A DNA stretch of 64,000 nucleotides, taken from Leptospira bandrabouensis. GTDB taxonomy: Bacteria > Spirochaetota > Leptospiria > Leptospirales > Leptospiraceae. Each line of letters begins with the position of its first letter. The stretch's first letter is position 1. The stretch is taken from NCBI RefSeq assembly GCF_004770905.1, contig NZ_RQHT01000012.1:434001-498000 (forward strand), given 5' to 3'. Both the position numbers and the translations under genes were made by a program. Below, one piece after another: positions 8,401 through 17,712 of this stretch. A model generated the notes under the pieces. The model was not told the origin of the DNA. It searched no databases and saw only the letters and a list, made by a program, of their open reading frames with translations.

Positions 8401-9827
8401 AAGAAAAAAAACTATGGGGAGGGCGTTTTGAAGCGCCACCTTCTTCTCTTATGATTCGGATTGGGGAATCGATCAGTTTTGATAAAGAACTGTATGCTCA
8501 CGATATCGAAGGATCTATCTCTCATTCTCGAATGTTGAAACGAATTGGAATTCTTACCGAATCGGAACAAAGAAAAATTGAAACAGGGCTAGGGCAAATC
8601 AAAAAGGAAATCGATTCCGGAAAGTTTGAATTCAAAATCGAAAACGAAGACATTCATATGTCTGTAGAGTCTCGCCTAACAGAGCTTTTGGGAGACTTGG
8701 GAAAAAAACTACATACTGGCCGTAGTCGCAATGATCAGGTTTCCCAAGATGTGCGATTGTATATCAAATCAGAGGTGGGGTCTATTTTAGTATACCTTCT
8801 GGATTTACTTGTGGCTTGGGTCACTAAAGCAGAAGCCCATACAAAAACCATTATTCCTGGATACACCCATTTACAAATCGCCCAACCCATTCGAGCTTCT
8901 CATTATTTTTTATCTCATTTTTGGGCCAATGTTCGTGACTTTGAAGATTTTTTAGATGCTTACGAAAGGGCTGATGAACTGGTACTAGGATCTGGTGCAC
9001 TAGCCGGTGTCAATTATTCCACAGATAGAGATTTTCTTAAAAAAGATTTATCTCTGTCTCGGATTTCGGAAAACTCCATGGATGCCGTAAGCCAAAGAGA
9101 TCATATCTTTAAGTTTCTTTTTGCAGCCTCACAGTTTATGATCCATGCTTCGCGATTTTGTGAAGAAATTATTTTATATACATCGCAAGAATTTAATTAT
9201 TTTAAACTCCCGGACCACCTAACTACAGGTTCGTCCATTATGCCACAAAAGAAAAACCCCGATGTGGCAGAACTCATTCGAGGAAAGGCAGGACGTGTGA
9301 TCGGAAGTTTGACTCACCTCCTTGTGATGGTAAAAGGAACTCCCTTATCGTATAATAGGGATTTCCAGGAAGACAAACTCCCGTTATTTGATACTGTCAA
9401 ACAAATTAAATTGAGTATTGAAGGTGTTCGGGATATGGTAAAGGGAATCCAAGTATTTCCTGAAAATGCCACAAAAAGCCTTCGTACTGGATTTTCTACG
9501 GCCACAGACCTTGCCGATTGGATTGTCAGTGCTAAGGGAATTCCATTCCGAACCGCACATGAAATTGTAGGTGAGTTAGTTAAAAATTGTTCTGCCAAAG
9601 GTTATGATTTGTTTAACATTCCAAGTGGGGAAAGGGGCCAAATCCACGCCGTGCTTACTGATCCAGGATATGAAGCTGCCATTTCGCTCGAAACATCTTG
9701 TGACAAAAAAGATGTGATGGGAGGAACTGCATTCCCTCGTCAAAAAGAACAAATCAAACGTGCCAAGGCAAAAGTAAACGAATTGACCAAAAAGCTAAAA
9801 TCGATAGAATCTAAGGTTAAAAAGTAA
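8397..9827 (+). CDS. argH: Argininosuccinate lyase
   Basis: ArgH splits argininosuccinate into arginine and fumarate, the last step of arginine synthesis, in the cytoplasm as a tetramer. The 476 residues cover the full enzyme. The opening [13 protein letters not shown] is characteristic. TGRSRNDQV (about residues 102-110) and the signature loop [12 protein letters not shown] (about 277-288, with the catalytic serine) are intact. The ATG overlaps the stop of the preceding haem-binding gene (ATGA), indicating translational coupling. The next gene starts two bases after its stop. Confidence 0.97.
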   Translation: MKEKKLWGGRFEAPPSSLMIRIGESISFDKELYAHDIEGSISHSRMLKRIGILTESEQRKIETGLGQIKKEIDSGKFEFKIENEDIHMSVESRLTELLGDLGKKLHTGRSRNDQVSQDVRLYIKSEVGSILVYLLDLLVAWVTKAEAHTKTIIPGYTHLQIAQPIRASHYFLSHFWANVRDFEDFLDAYERADELVLGSGALAGVNYSTDRDFLKKDLSLSRISENSMDAVSQRDHIFKFLFAASQFMIHASRFCEEIILYTSQEFNYFKLPDHLTTGSSIMPQKKNPDVAELIRGKAGRVIGSLTHLLVMVKGTPLSYNRDFQEDKLPLFDTVKQIKLSIEGVRDMVKGIQVFPENATKSLRTGFSTATDLADWIVSAKGIPFRTAHEIVGELVKNCSAKGYDLFNIPSGERGQIHAVLTDPGYEAAISLETSCDKKDVMGGTAFPRQKEQIKRAKAKVNELTKKLKSIESKVKK

Positions 9828-9829
9828 AT

Positions 9830-10711
9830 ATGAATTCAAAGTTGATCCATAAAGTAGTTTTCTTCTCCATTCTCTTTTTGTTTGTTTCGCAAACCATCCA
9901 ATGTAGTGAGCAAAGATTTAAAAAGATCACCTATGAACCGATTTCGTATTCGCCTACAAAGGTCATTGTCAAACGACAAGATGTAACCTCAGTCAAACTT
10001 CCTGAGAAACCTGCTATTTATGCGGTATTCAATACCAGCGTCGGGGATTTAGTTTTGGAACTTTATGATACAGCGGCTCCTAAAACTGTTCAGAATTTTA
10101 TCGATTTGGCCCAAGGGGAAAAAGAATTCCGAACAGACAAAGGATCCGAAAGAAGACCATTTTATGATGGCCTTAAATTCCACCGTGTGATCGAAAATTT
10201 TATGGCACAAGGCGGATGTCCTAGGGGAGACGGAACAGGTGGTCCTGGATACCAAACAGAAGATGAAATCAATGCCAAGGCCTTAGGTTTAGACAAACTT
10301 AAAATCAAAGATGCCCCCCAATACCAGTCTCAATTGCAAAGGGCAGTCCTTGCGGAATTTAAAATCCAATCCAGGGCCGAGTTTGAGGAAAAACGAACTG
10401 AGGTGGAAAAGGCTTACCAAGAAGCAATGGAATTGCCTGTGTTAGAAGTATTACACCGAGTGGGATATAGGTATAACGAAGTCCTTCCGAGTAAAAAAGC
10501 CCTACGCGGGTCATTGGCTATGGCTAATGCAGGGCCCAATACCAACGGATCACAATTTTTTATCAACCAAGTGGACACTCCCCATTTGGACGGACTCCAT
10601 ACTGTATTTGGATTTTTGGTTTCGGGATATGATGTCCTTGACCGAATCATTGAAAAAGGAAACTTGCAGACAACCATTCGTAAAGTTGTTATCATAGACA
10701 AACGCCAATGA
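9830..10711 (+). CDS. Lipoprotein cyclophilin-type peptidyl-prolyl isomerase with an internal insertion
   Basis: A signal peptide with a lipobox-like end (VSQTIQC, Cys about residue 26) predicts a lipid-anchored envelope protein. A cyclophilin domain follows: FNTSVGDLVLELYDTAAPKT, FHRVIENFMAQGGCPRGDG, MANAGPNTNGSQFFI and LDGLHTVFGFLVSGYDVL, including the catalytic R, F, M and Q residues. The half-domains are separated by about 80 extra, mostly helical residues (roughly 145-225: LKIKDAPQYQSQL ... EKAYQEAMELP). It should help fold outer-membrane or periplasmic proteins. Its stop overlaps the next ATG. Confidence 0.9.
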   Translation: MNSKLIHKVVFFSILFLFVSQTIQCSEQRFKKITYEPISYSPTKVIVKRQDVTSVKLPEKPAIYAVFNTSVGDLVLELYDTAAPKTVQNFIDLAQGEKEFRTDKGSERRPFYDGLKFHRVIENFMAQGGCPRGDGTGGPGYQTEDEINAKALGLDKLKIKDAPQYQSQLQRAVLAEFKIQSRAEFEEKRTEVEKAYQEAMELPVLEVLHRVGYRYNEVLPSKKALRGSLAMANAGPNTNGSQFFINQVDTPHLDGLHTVFGFLVSGYDVLDRIIEKGNLQTTIRKVVIIDKRQ

Positions 10712-11307
10712 ACTACTTAGAAGGAATTGAAGTCATACAGAAATATACATCTGGTTCTTCCGTGGAACCAGTGTTAAAATTTATTATGACAGTTCCTCAT
10801 AATGAAGAAGCCTTTGCGAACGCACTGGATGAAATCGGGGGAATCAATCGTTATCCCGATACCTTTGTGGGTCTTCTTAGTTTTATTAGTTTCATCCTGG
10901 GCCAAAAGTCAAAAATGAACCAACTTTATGAAACGGCCCTGGAACGATACGAATCCTTAAACCAGGTCACAGCCAAACGCAGACCAACCGACGAAGAATC
11001 GAAAATCAAACGCACCTTAACTGACTTTATTTTAAAAATCGAGAAGGTATTTGAAATTCAGGATTTAACAGATGAGAGTTTGGTGAAGGAACTCAACCGG
11101 TTTGTTTCCGAGGCAAATCTTTATGGTGTCACAGACAATGAGATCAAAAACCTAAAAGTTTCCTCCAAAACTGTGGCGCTTGTTGAACCGCATTTGGACA
11201 AACAAAGGGAAAACTATTACCAATACAAAAAATTAAGTTCTGTCATGACAAGACTCATTCGGATCGCCGATTACATTTTGGCAGAAGCCAAAATGGGTGC
11301 CGGATAG
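10708..11307 (+). CDS. Conserved-looking helical protein of unknown function
   Basis: A soluble protein of 199 residues without signal peptide or membrane helix. Predicted content is mostly helical, with many charged residues (for example AKRRPTDEESKIKRTLTDFI and ELNRFVSEANLYGVTDNE). I see no catalytic motif. It overlaps the cyclophilin gene by four bases (ATGA), so it is coexpressed with it. The tight argH-cyclophilin-this gene-fliM order is the only functional hint. Confidence 0.75.
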   Translation: MNYLEGIEVIQKYTSGSSVEPVLKFIMTVPHNEEAFANALDEIGGINRYPDTFVGLLSFISFILGQKSKMNQLYETALERYESLNQVTAKRRPTDEESKIKRTLTDFILKIEKVFEIQDLTDESLVKELNRFVSEANLYGVTDNEIKNLKVSSKTVALVEPHLDKQRENYYQYKKLSSVMTRLIRIADYILAEAKMGAG

Positions 11308-11367
11308 GGTTTTTATGTCCTAAAAATTCTTTCGGAAAACCCAAGTCCTGCCGAAATCTTTAAGTGT

Positions 11368-12354
11368 ATGTGGTCTTTCCGAACATTTATTCTTTTAGGT
11401 ATTCTTTTGGTCAGATCCCTTGTTGCCTTTCCGGATCGAGATGCGCGTGGGGAAAGGATTGATAATTTTGTCTCCCTCCAATCCAAAATCAGTCTTTCTT
11501 TGACAAAAAGAAGTTACCAATCCGGAGAAAGAGTTCCGCTTACTTTTACCATCACTAATACTGGGAAGGAAGTGGTCCGCATTTTCCCTTCCTTTGATTA
11601 CAGATATTCCTTTCAAATCATCGTAAAGGATGAAAATGATCGGATTTTGACTCCCATCGAAGATCCTGAATTTCCAGATCCCATTCTCAAACGTAGGACC
11701 ACTATTGTGAACCTTGTGGGAGATGAAAATAAGGAAGTAAGCCTTCACCGTAATGAATCCTTTTCCAAAACCATTTATTTGGATGAACATTATAGCTTTT
11801 TGCCAGACCAAAAGTTTTTTGTGACTGGTTATTTTTATCCCAATTATACAGAAGATAAATCCGCCTTTCTTCGTTCCCAGAATACAGTGGGGTTTTTATT
11901 TCAAAACCCAAAAGCCGAGAGAAAAGAAACGGTCACTCGCCAAATCACAGAGAATGGCGGGCTCTCCCCAGAAGAGACAATCTTCTTATTTCTCGGTGCC
12001 GAGATGAAAAAACATTGGGAATACCATTTTAAGTGGATCGACTTTTCGGAATATATTTTAGCTTATGATCGTTTCAGCAGTGCTTATACCGAAGCGGGGG
12101 TAGGAGAACGAGAAACTATCATTGAGGACTTTAAAGAGTATTTGACGGAGACACCCTCTGGTGTTTTAAAATACTTTAAAGTGATGAATGTGGACTATCC
12201 CTCTAAAAGAGATGCAAGGGTCCAGGTCTATGTGGAAAGAATGATGGGTCGGTTCAAAACAAGGTACGAATATATATATACCTTGCGACAAGAAGAAGGA
12301 AGCCGTGTTGGATTTTGGCAGATTAAAAACTTACTCGTAAAGGTAAAAAAATGA
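11368..12354 (+). CDS. Exported protein with an Ig-like N-terminal domain
   Basis: A signal peptide (WSFRTFILLGILLVRSLVAF) is followed by a segment, LSLTKRSYQSGERVPLTFTI then TNTGKEVVRIFPSFDYRYSF, which has the look of an Ig-like or BsuPI-type beta-sandwich. The last 130 residues are mixed alpha/beta and resemble a small NTF2-like module (KEYLTETPSGVLKYFKVMNV ... FWQIKNLLVKV). That second reading is weak. The 328-residue protein is probably periplasmic. Its stop overlaps the fliM start (ATGA), so it is cotranscribed with the switch gene, but a motility role is only inferred from this. Confidence 0.65.
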   Translation: MWSFRTFILLGILLVRSLVAFPDRDARGERIDNFVSLQSKISLSLTKRSYQSGERVPLTFTITNTGKEVVRIFPSFDYRYSFQIIVKDENDRILTPIEDPEFPDPILKRRTTIVNLVGDENKEVSLHRNESFSKTIYLDEHYSFLPDQKFFVTGYFYPNYTEDKSAFLRSQNTVGFLFQNPKAERKETVTRQITENGGLSPEETIFLFLGAEMKKHWEYHFKWIDFSEYILAYDRFSSAYTEAGVGERETIIEDFKEYLTETPSGVLKYFKVMNVDYPSKRDARVQVYVERMMGRFKTRYEYIYTLRQEEGSRVGFWQIKNLLVKVKK

Positions 12355-13376
12355 CGGAAATCCTTTCCCAAGACGAAATTGATGCCCTGTTAAACGCCAT
12401 CTCCTCGGGAGAAGTTTCCGAGGATGAATATTCATCGGTGGGGGAACAGAAGAAAGTCAAAATTTACGACTTCAAACGTCCCGATAAATTTTCAAAAGAC
12501 CAAATTCGTACACTCCAGATGATGCACGAGACCTTTGCTCGTTTGGCAACCACAGGACTTTCTGCGCAGTTACGGGCCCTGGTTGTGGTGCACGTGGCAT
12601 CAGTTGACCAGTTAACTTACGAAGAATTCATTCGTTCCATTCCCAATCCTACTACACTTGCGGTGATCAATATGGACCCTCTTCGCGGGTCTGCGATTTT
12701 AGAAATTGACCCTTCGATTTCCTTTACCATCATCGATCGTTTGTTTGGTGGTAAGGGGGAATCATCCAAGGTTAACCGCGAACTTTCTGATATCGAGTTA
12801 TCGGTAATGGAAGGGATTATTGTTAGGATTCTTGGAAACTTACGAGAGTCCTGGTCAACGGTAATTGACCTACGTCCAAGACTTGGTAACATCGAAACTA
12901 ACCCACAATTCGCACAGGTAGTTCCTCCCAATGACATGGTGGTATTAATTACCCTAGAAACCAAAGTGGGGGAAGTGGAAGGGATGACAAATCTTTGTAT
13001 TCCTTACATCACCATCGAACCAATCATCAATAAACTTTCTGCCCAGTATTGGTATTCCTCGATTCGTAAAGGGGAAGTCGATGAAAACCGGGCCGTCATC
13101 CAAGAGCGTCTCGACCAGGTCAAAATCCCTCTCATTTCCGAAGTGGGAAGTGTAGATATTTCTCTGAATGATCTTATGAACTTACATGTGGGTGATGTGA
13201 TCAAACTGGAAAACACACCAATTAAAACCGACCTTATGGTAAAAGTTGGAGATCGTAGTAAGTTCAAAGCCACACCAGGCCGCGTAGGAAACCGCCTTGC
13301 CATCCAAATTGGGGATAGCATTGAGGACATTCCAGACGAACTTCTCGGTTCCACACGTTCGGAACAAGAATACTAG
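12351..13376 (+). CDS. fliM: Flagellar motor switch protein FliM
   Basis: FliM links CheY-P signalling to the flagellar C-ring. The 341 residues show all parts: the CheY-binding peptide ILSQDEIDALLNAI (4-17), a linker, the CheC-like middle domain (about 45-235; FSKDQIRTLQMMHETFARL, LRGSAILEIDPSISF, IDRLFGGKGES) and the C-terminal SpoA domain (about 250-330; VGSVDISLNDLMNLHVGDVI). It is translationally coupled to the exported protein upstream. fliN is 8 kb away in the same direction. Confidence 0.96.
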   Translation: MTEILSQDEIDALLNAISSGEVSEDEYSSVGEQKKVKIYDFKRPDKFSKDQIRTLQMMHETFARLATTGLSAQLRALVVVHVASVDQLTYEEFIRSIPNPTTLAVINMDPLRGSAILEIDPSISFTIIDRLFGGKGESSKVNRELSDIELSVMEGIIVRILGNLRESWSTVIDLRPRLGNIETNPQFAQVVPPNDMVVLITLETKVGEVEGMTNLCIPYITIEPIINKLSAQYWYSSIRKGEVDENRAVIQERLDQVKIPLISEVGSVDISLNDLMNLHVGDVIKLENTPIKTDLMVKVGDRSKFKATPGRVGNRLAIQIGDSIEDIPDELLGSTRSEQEY

Positions 13377-13396
13377 ATTTTCGCTAAACAGAGTTT

Positions 13397-14935
13397 ATGC
13401 GAAAGAATCAAACGTTTGAGAATTTTTTTTACCGATTGGGAAAGTTTGATTTATACAAATCTTTCTTTTCGAAGAATGATCGGTATAAATTCTCTTCCAT
13501 TAGTAGAATTTCCCTGAAGGTTTCTATTCATTTTCCAATATTGACACGTTTTGTCACTCCACTAGCCATTCTTTGTTTCTGTTTCTCAATCATTTCGATT
13601 GATGCCAAACCTACTAAATCATTGGCAAAAGAGAAGGGGAAATCCGTAAAGATTCGCCAAACCATTGTTTTGTCCATTGATGGATTTCCTGCTTACTACT
13701 GGACTGATCCTAGATACCATTCCTATTTTCCGCATTTAAGCGAACTCTTTTTGAAATTCGGGGTTTTTGAAATTGAAACCATCAATCCTTCGGTTACGTA
13801 TCCAGCTCACACTTCGATGGTGACAGGAAAAGACCCAGGCGAACATGGAATTTACAACAATACTTTGTCCGATCCTTTTGAAAAAAATGATGGGGGATGG
13901 ATGTGGTATGCAGAAGACATCTTAGTGCCTACTCTTTGGGATTTGGCAAAAGAAAATCACAAAACGACCGCGAATGTTTTTTGGCCCGTGACAGTGGGTG
14001 CCGGGATTGATTGGAACCTTCCCCAATACTGGCGAAAAAAAATCCCAGAAGATGACAAACTCCTTCGAGTGCTTTCCACAAAAAACCTTCATAAAGAAGC
14101 AGAACTTGCGGTAGGAACTCCGTTAAACGATGTTTCAAAAGATGAAGTGAAACTGAACACTGCCGCCTGGCTCTTTCAGAAAAAAAAGCCCGACCTGATG
14201 TTTGTGTACACCACCGATTTGGATACCAACCACCACGGATTTGGACCTGGGTCTGAAAAAGCGCTTTCGCGGCTTGTGGAAATAGACAAGGCCATTTTTT
14301 TATTCCTAAAATCCGTAGGAGCCTTTACTCCCAAAGGGCCGGCCGTTGTCATTGTCTCTGACCACGGATTTCATTCCGCTGAAGCAGTTTGTGCACCAAA
14401 TGTGCTCCTGAAACAAAAGGGTTATATCAATGACGATACAGGCACGTTCCAGTTAACCTTTAAAAGTTCTGGTGGTTCTGCCATCCTGTTGCCTGGAACC
14501 AATGTCAATGTTTCTACCGAAGAAATGAATTTCATTGTTTCAGAAGTTTTAACTGCCTGTCCTGGAGCGGAATGGGTTCCCGTTTCCACCAACGAAAAGT
14601 TAGGTGGAGTTACTAACTCCACTACAGAATCCGAAGAAAATCGTATCCTTCCAAAAAAAATACATCCGCAGGCTTTGGGAATGTTTCGTACAAAGGGACC
14701 ACTATTTTTTAGTGGAACAAGAAAAGGGGAAGTCTATACCAAATCACAATCCAAAATTCATGTACATGGGTATTGGAATCAAAATCCTGAGATGAAAACC
14801 ATAGGATTTGTGTACGACCCAACGGGGAAAAAACACCAATTTCACTCAGTAAAAGATGTGTTTTTTATCGTAAAAGATATGTTAGGTTTAAAAGAAAGGA
14901 AATCCAAAGGGCCCAGTTTTCCCACAAAACCCTAA
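13397..14935 (+). CDS. Type I phosphodiesterase/nucleotide pyrophosphatase family protein
   Basis: The alkaline-phosphatase-superfamily metal sites are clear: SIDGFPAYY (metal Asp), NPSVTYPAHTSMVTG (catalytic Thr), TTDLDTNHHGFGPGS and VSDHGFHSA. These match the NPP family, which hydrolyses phosphodiester or pyrophosphate bonds using two zinc ions. The N-terminus has about 45 hydrophilic residues before a hydrophobic segment (VTPLAILCFCFSIISIDA), so the true start may be later; otherwise it is a signal anchor. The catalytic domain should be outside the cytoplasm. Substrate is unknown. It lies 20 bases after fliM. Confidence 0.85.
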   Translation: MRKNQTFENFFYRLGKFDLYKSFFSKNDRYKFSSISRISLKVSIHFPILTRFVTPLAILCFCFSIISIDAKPTKSLAKEKGKSVKIRQTIVLSIDGFPAYYWTDPRYHSYFPHLSELFLKFGVFEIETINPSVTYPAHTSMVTGKDPGEHGIYNNTLSDPFEKNDGGWMWYAEDILVPTLWDLAKENHKTTANVFWPVTVGAGIDWNLPQYWRKKIPEDDKLLRVLSTKNLHKEAELAVGTPLNDVSKDEVKLNTAAWLFQKKKPDLMFVYTTDLDTNHHGFGPGSEKALSRLVEIDKAIFLFLKSVGAFTPKGPAVVIVSDHGFHSAEAVCAPNVLLKQKGYINDDTGTFQLTFKSSGGSAILLPGTNVNVSTEEMNFIVSEVLTACPGAEWVPVSTNEKLGGVTNSTTESEENRILPKKIHPQALGMFRTKGPLFFSGTRKGEVYTKSQSKIHVHGYWNQNPEMKTIGFVYDPTGKKHQFHSVKDVFFIVKDMLGLKERKSKGPSFPTKP

Positions 14936-14959
14936 TTCAAAAATGAATTGGTGATTTCG

Positions 14960-15178
14960 TTAGTTTTTTTTCCAGTGGATACATTCCCCGGGGCACTCAT
15001 CCATTTCCTTTTGCACTTTTTTTTCGTCTTCATCAGGAATCATGGCATCGTTGATTGAAGTTCCTCCAATATGAGTTTGAGAAACATCATCCTCATCCAT
15101 CATAAAGTATTTAGGTAAATTATCAGCACATTGGTTGCAAGAAGTACAATTGTCTTTATCTACATAAGCCTTTCTCAT
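14960..15178 (-). CDS. Single-cluster [4Fe-4S] ferredoxin
   Basis: A small acidic electron carrier of 72 residues. CTSCNQC (residues 11-17) supplies three cluster ligands and the CPGECIHW motif near the end supplies the fourth, the layout of monocluster [4Fe-4S] ferredoxins. Between them is an acidic region. The start (ATG) overlaps the stop of the SemiSWEET gene by four bases, so it is the last gene of a queF-SemiSWEET-ferredoxin run. Its redox partner is not evident from the window. Confidence 0.88.
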   Translation of the reverse strand: MRKAYVDKDNCTSCNQCADNLPKYFMMDEDDVSQTHIGGTSINDAMIPDEDEKKVQKEMDECPGECIHWKKN

Positions 15179-15429
15179 GTTACATCCTCTCTCAATTTAT
15201 AATATAGTATAATGGATACAAAAAATATGGTGACAACGTTTGCCAGAATGATCGGAAAATCAGATTTTAAAATTCCGTAAATAAACCACAAAAGCACTCC
15301 TAAAAAAAACATGATGTACATGTTTCTGCTGATATCTCTTGTTTGTTTGGTCATGACCACTCGTAATACTTGCGGAAGAAACGAAACTGTGGTTAAAAAA
15401 GCTGCTACGTAGCCAATGAGGTTTTCCAT
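15175..15429 (-). CDS. SemiSWEET sugar transporter
   Basis: SemiSWEETs are the smallest known sugar transporters: three helices per subunit working as a dimer. This 84-residue protein has three hydrophobic helices (about 3-22, 37-54 and 58-77), with the conserved proline-glutamine motif SFLPQV in helix 1 and NMYIMFFLGVLLWFIYG in helix 2. It is almost identical to my memory of the L. biflexa SemiSWEET used for crystallography, which supports the organism call. It starts at the base after queF ends. Confidence 0.92.
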   Translation of the reverse strand: MENLIGYVAAFLTTVSFLPQVLRVVMTKQTRDISRNMYIMFFLGVLLWFIYGILKSDFPIILANVVTIFFVSIILYYKLREDVT

Positions 15430-15831
15430 TTAGGCTTTGTACTCTCGTTTCACAATGGTTTTTACACCACCCCTAACATTATAATCTCCTACCACTTTGA
15501 CATACATGGGATCCACAGCTGAAACAAAGTCTTCGAGGATTTTGTTTACAACGTTTTCATGGAAAATTCCAATATTTCTGTAGGACATCATATATTCTTT
15601 CAGTGATTTGAGCTCTACACATTTATCCCTTGGGATATAATCGATATAAATGGTTCCGAAGTCGGGAAGACCGGTTTTGGGGCAAACGGCAGTGAATTCG
15701 GGGATGGTGAATTCGATATTGTATTCTTTTCCGGCATAAACATTGGCAAACCATTCGATTTCCGGGGTTTTCCAGGACGGGATATGGTCTTGTTTGTCCT
15801 CGTAAGAAGATTCTGATTTTTTTTCCGACAT
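15430..15831 (-). CDS. queF: NADPH-dependent 7-cyano-7-deazaguanine reductase
   Basis: QueF reduces preQ0 to preQ1 in queuosine synthesis for tRNA. This is the short, unimodular type (133 residues). The key blocks are TAVCPKTGLPDFG, with the nucleophilic cysteine about residue 50, and ELKSLKEYMMSYRNIGIFHE, with the substrate-binding ELKS and the following Arg/His. It is the first gene of the leftward queF-SemiSWEET-ferredoxin group and divergent from guaA. Confidence 0.95.
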   Translation of the reverse strand: MSEKKSESSYEDKQDHIPSWKTPEIEWFANVYAGKEYNIEFTIPEFTAVCPKTGLPDFGTIYIDYIPRDKCVELKSLKEYMMSYRNIGIFHENVVNKILEDFVSAVDPMYVKVVGDYNVRGGVKTIVKREYKA

Positions 15832-15873
15832 TTGTTTACCCCGACAATTGCAAAATTATTTTGGAATCATCCC

Positions 15874-17673
15874 ATGAAAAGTGATAAAAAAATTGCAGTC
15901 GTCGATTTCGGCGGTCAATACGCTCACCTTATTGCATCCCGGATTCGTAGGCTTGGTGCCTATACAGAAATCCTTTCCAATGAAGAACCTCTCTCTGTTT
16001 ACGCATCCTATGCGGGAATCATTCTTTCGGGTGGCCCAAGCAGTGTGTATGAAAAGGGTGCACCACTTTTACCAGATGGTTTCTTTCAAATTTCTGTTCC
16101 AATATTAGGGATCTGTTATGGACACCAACTTTTAATGAAGGCCCTCGGTGGTGAGGTGGTTTCTTCTAATGCAAAAGAATATGGACCTGCCATTTTAGAA
16201 ATTCAAAATTCAGATTCCTTACTTTCGAAATCCCTTTCCCCTAGAACAAAAGTTTGGATGAGCCACGGGGATGAGGTGGTTCGTATGCCTGATGGATTTC
16301 AAATCGTTGCTTCCTCGGATCATTGTCGTTATGCGTTTGTTTCTAATGAGTCTAAAAAACAATTTGGAATCCAATTCCATCCAGAAGTCACTCACTCGGA
16401 AGAAGGGGAAGTTTTACTTCGTAACTTTGTAAATCTATGTAATGTTGGTTCTAGTTGGAGTATCTCACAATTTTTAGAAGAACAAATCGTCTCCCTACAA
16501 AAGAAAGTCCCACCAGGTAAAAATGTGTTTTTGCTCGTTTCGGGGGGAGTGGATTCTTCTGTTGCTTATTTACTTCTTGCCAAAGCTCTTGGGAAAGACC
16601 GGGTGAAGGGCCTACTTGTAGATACAGGTTTTATGCGTAAAAACGAAGTGAAGGACCTTATGGACAACCTCCACCACGTTGGCTTCGACCTCACCATTTG
16701 CGATGAAAGTGAAATTTTTTACAAACATCTAAAATCAGAATTTGAACCTGAAAAAAAGCGCCGTATCGTGGGTGATTTATTTTTAGAAGCACAAGGGAAA
16801 GCAACCGATTCCCTTGGTTTGGATTCGGAACATTGGCTCCTTGGCCAAGGAACCATTTACCCTGATACCATCGAATCTGGGGGAACCAAACATTCTCATA
16901 AAATCAAAACCCACCACAACCGTGTGCCTCAAATTGAAAAACTCATCCAAGAAGGTAAAATCATCGAACCGATCGCTGATTTGTATAAAGATGAAGTGAG
17001 AGAACTGGGAAGACTTCTTGGACTACCCGAACGTTGGATCGAAAGACATCCTTTTCCGGGTCCAGGACTTGTGGTGCGAATGATTGCCAGTCCAGAATCA
17101 AAACCACCGGTCATCGATTTTTCAGATTTGGAACTTTCTAAAAAAAAGGCAGAAGTCAAAATTTTACCCATTCTTTCTGTGGGGGTCCAAGGTGACCAAA
17201 GAAGTTACGCCCACTGTGCTGTGTTAAATGACTTTACTACCAACTGGCATGAGTTAGATGAATGTTCTGTAGAAATCACTAATTTTAAAAAAGAAATCAA
17301 CCGTGTGGTTTTTGCTCCAGGGATCAGTCAATTTACTGGATCTTTTCATTATACCAAACTGACATTAGATAAAGAACATTCGGATATTTTAAGAGAAGCA
17401 GATGCTATCGTGAACCGGATTCTTTACGAAGAGGCCATCCATACATCCATCTGGCAAATGCCTGTGGTTCTTGTTCCTGTGGGTTTACGCGCAAATTCGT
17501 ATGGAGTTGTGTTACGCCCTGTGGAATCTACAGAAGCCATGACTGCCAACTTTTATGCGATGGACAGAAAGATTTTAGAACGAATCACCAAAGAATTGTT
17601 AGCTTTACCTCAAATTTCTTTGGTGTTGTATGATCTCACTCACAAACCGCCGGGAACCATTGAATGGGAATAA
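15874..17673 (+). CDS. guaA: GMP synthase (glutamine-hydrolysing)
   Basis: GuaA converts XMP to GMP using glutamine and ATP. The class-I amidotransferase part has LSGGPSSVY, GICYGHQL (nucleophile Cys about residue 83) and FHPEVTHS; the ATP pyrophosphatase part has the P-loop SGGVDSS; the C-terminus ends PPGTIEWE. At 599 residues it is about 75 longer than the common bacterial form, with extra sequence in the second half. The frame opens at 15832, next to the queF ATG, but KKIAVVDFGGQ is reached from the ATG at 15874, which I prefer. Confidence 0.95.
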   Translation: MKSDKKIAVVDFGGQYAHLIASRIRRLGAYTEILSNEEPLSVYASYAGIILSGGPSSVYEKGAPLLPDGFFQISVPILGICYGHQLLMKALGGEVVSSNAKEYGPAILEIQNSDSLLSKSLSPRTKVWMSHGDEVVRMPDGFQIVASSDHCRYAFVSNESKKQFGIQFHPEVTHSEEGEVLLRNFVNLCNVGSSWSISQFLEEQIVSLQKKVPPGKNVFLLVSGGVDSSVAYLLLAKALGKDRVKGLLVDTGFMRKNEVKDLMDNLHHVGFDLTICDESEIFYKHLKSEFEPEKKRRIVGDLFLEAQGKATDSLGLDSEHWLLGQGTIYPDTIESGGTKHSHKIKTHHNRVPQIEKLIQEGKIIEPIADLYKDEVRELGRLLGLPERWIERHPFPGPGLVVRMIASPESKPPVIDFSDLELSKKKAEVKILPILSVGVQGDQRSYAHCAVLNDFTTNWHELDECSVEITNFKKEINRVVFAPGISQFTGSFHYTKLTLDKEHSDILREADAIVNRILYEEAIHTSIWQMPVVLVPVGLRANSYGVVLRPVESTEAMTANFYAMDRKILERITKELLALPQISLVLYDLTHKPPGTIEWE

Positions 17674-17704
17674 CGTTTAGATTTTTTTTAAATCCTAAAC
17701 GTTA
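17671..17704. terminator. Inverted repeat between guaA and the convergent gene
   Basis: TAACGTTTAG (17671-17680) and CTAAACGTTA (17695-17704) are a perfect 10-bp inverted repeat that includes the guaA stop. The loop adds ATTT/AAAT pairing and a run of eight T. It sits between two convergent genes, where a bidirectional terminator is expected. The T-run lies in the loop instead of after the stem, so this is not a textbook intrinsic terminator. Confidence 0.45.
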
Positions 17705-17712
17705 GGTTGGAT

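Noticed and set aside
14934..14971. AATTCA-AAAA-TGAATT hairpin followed by a T-run as a terminator
   Set aside because: The stem is AT-only and the T-run begins 14 bases later, inside the end of the ferredoxin gene.
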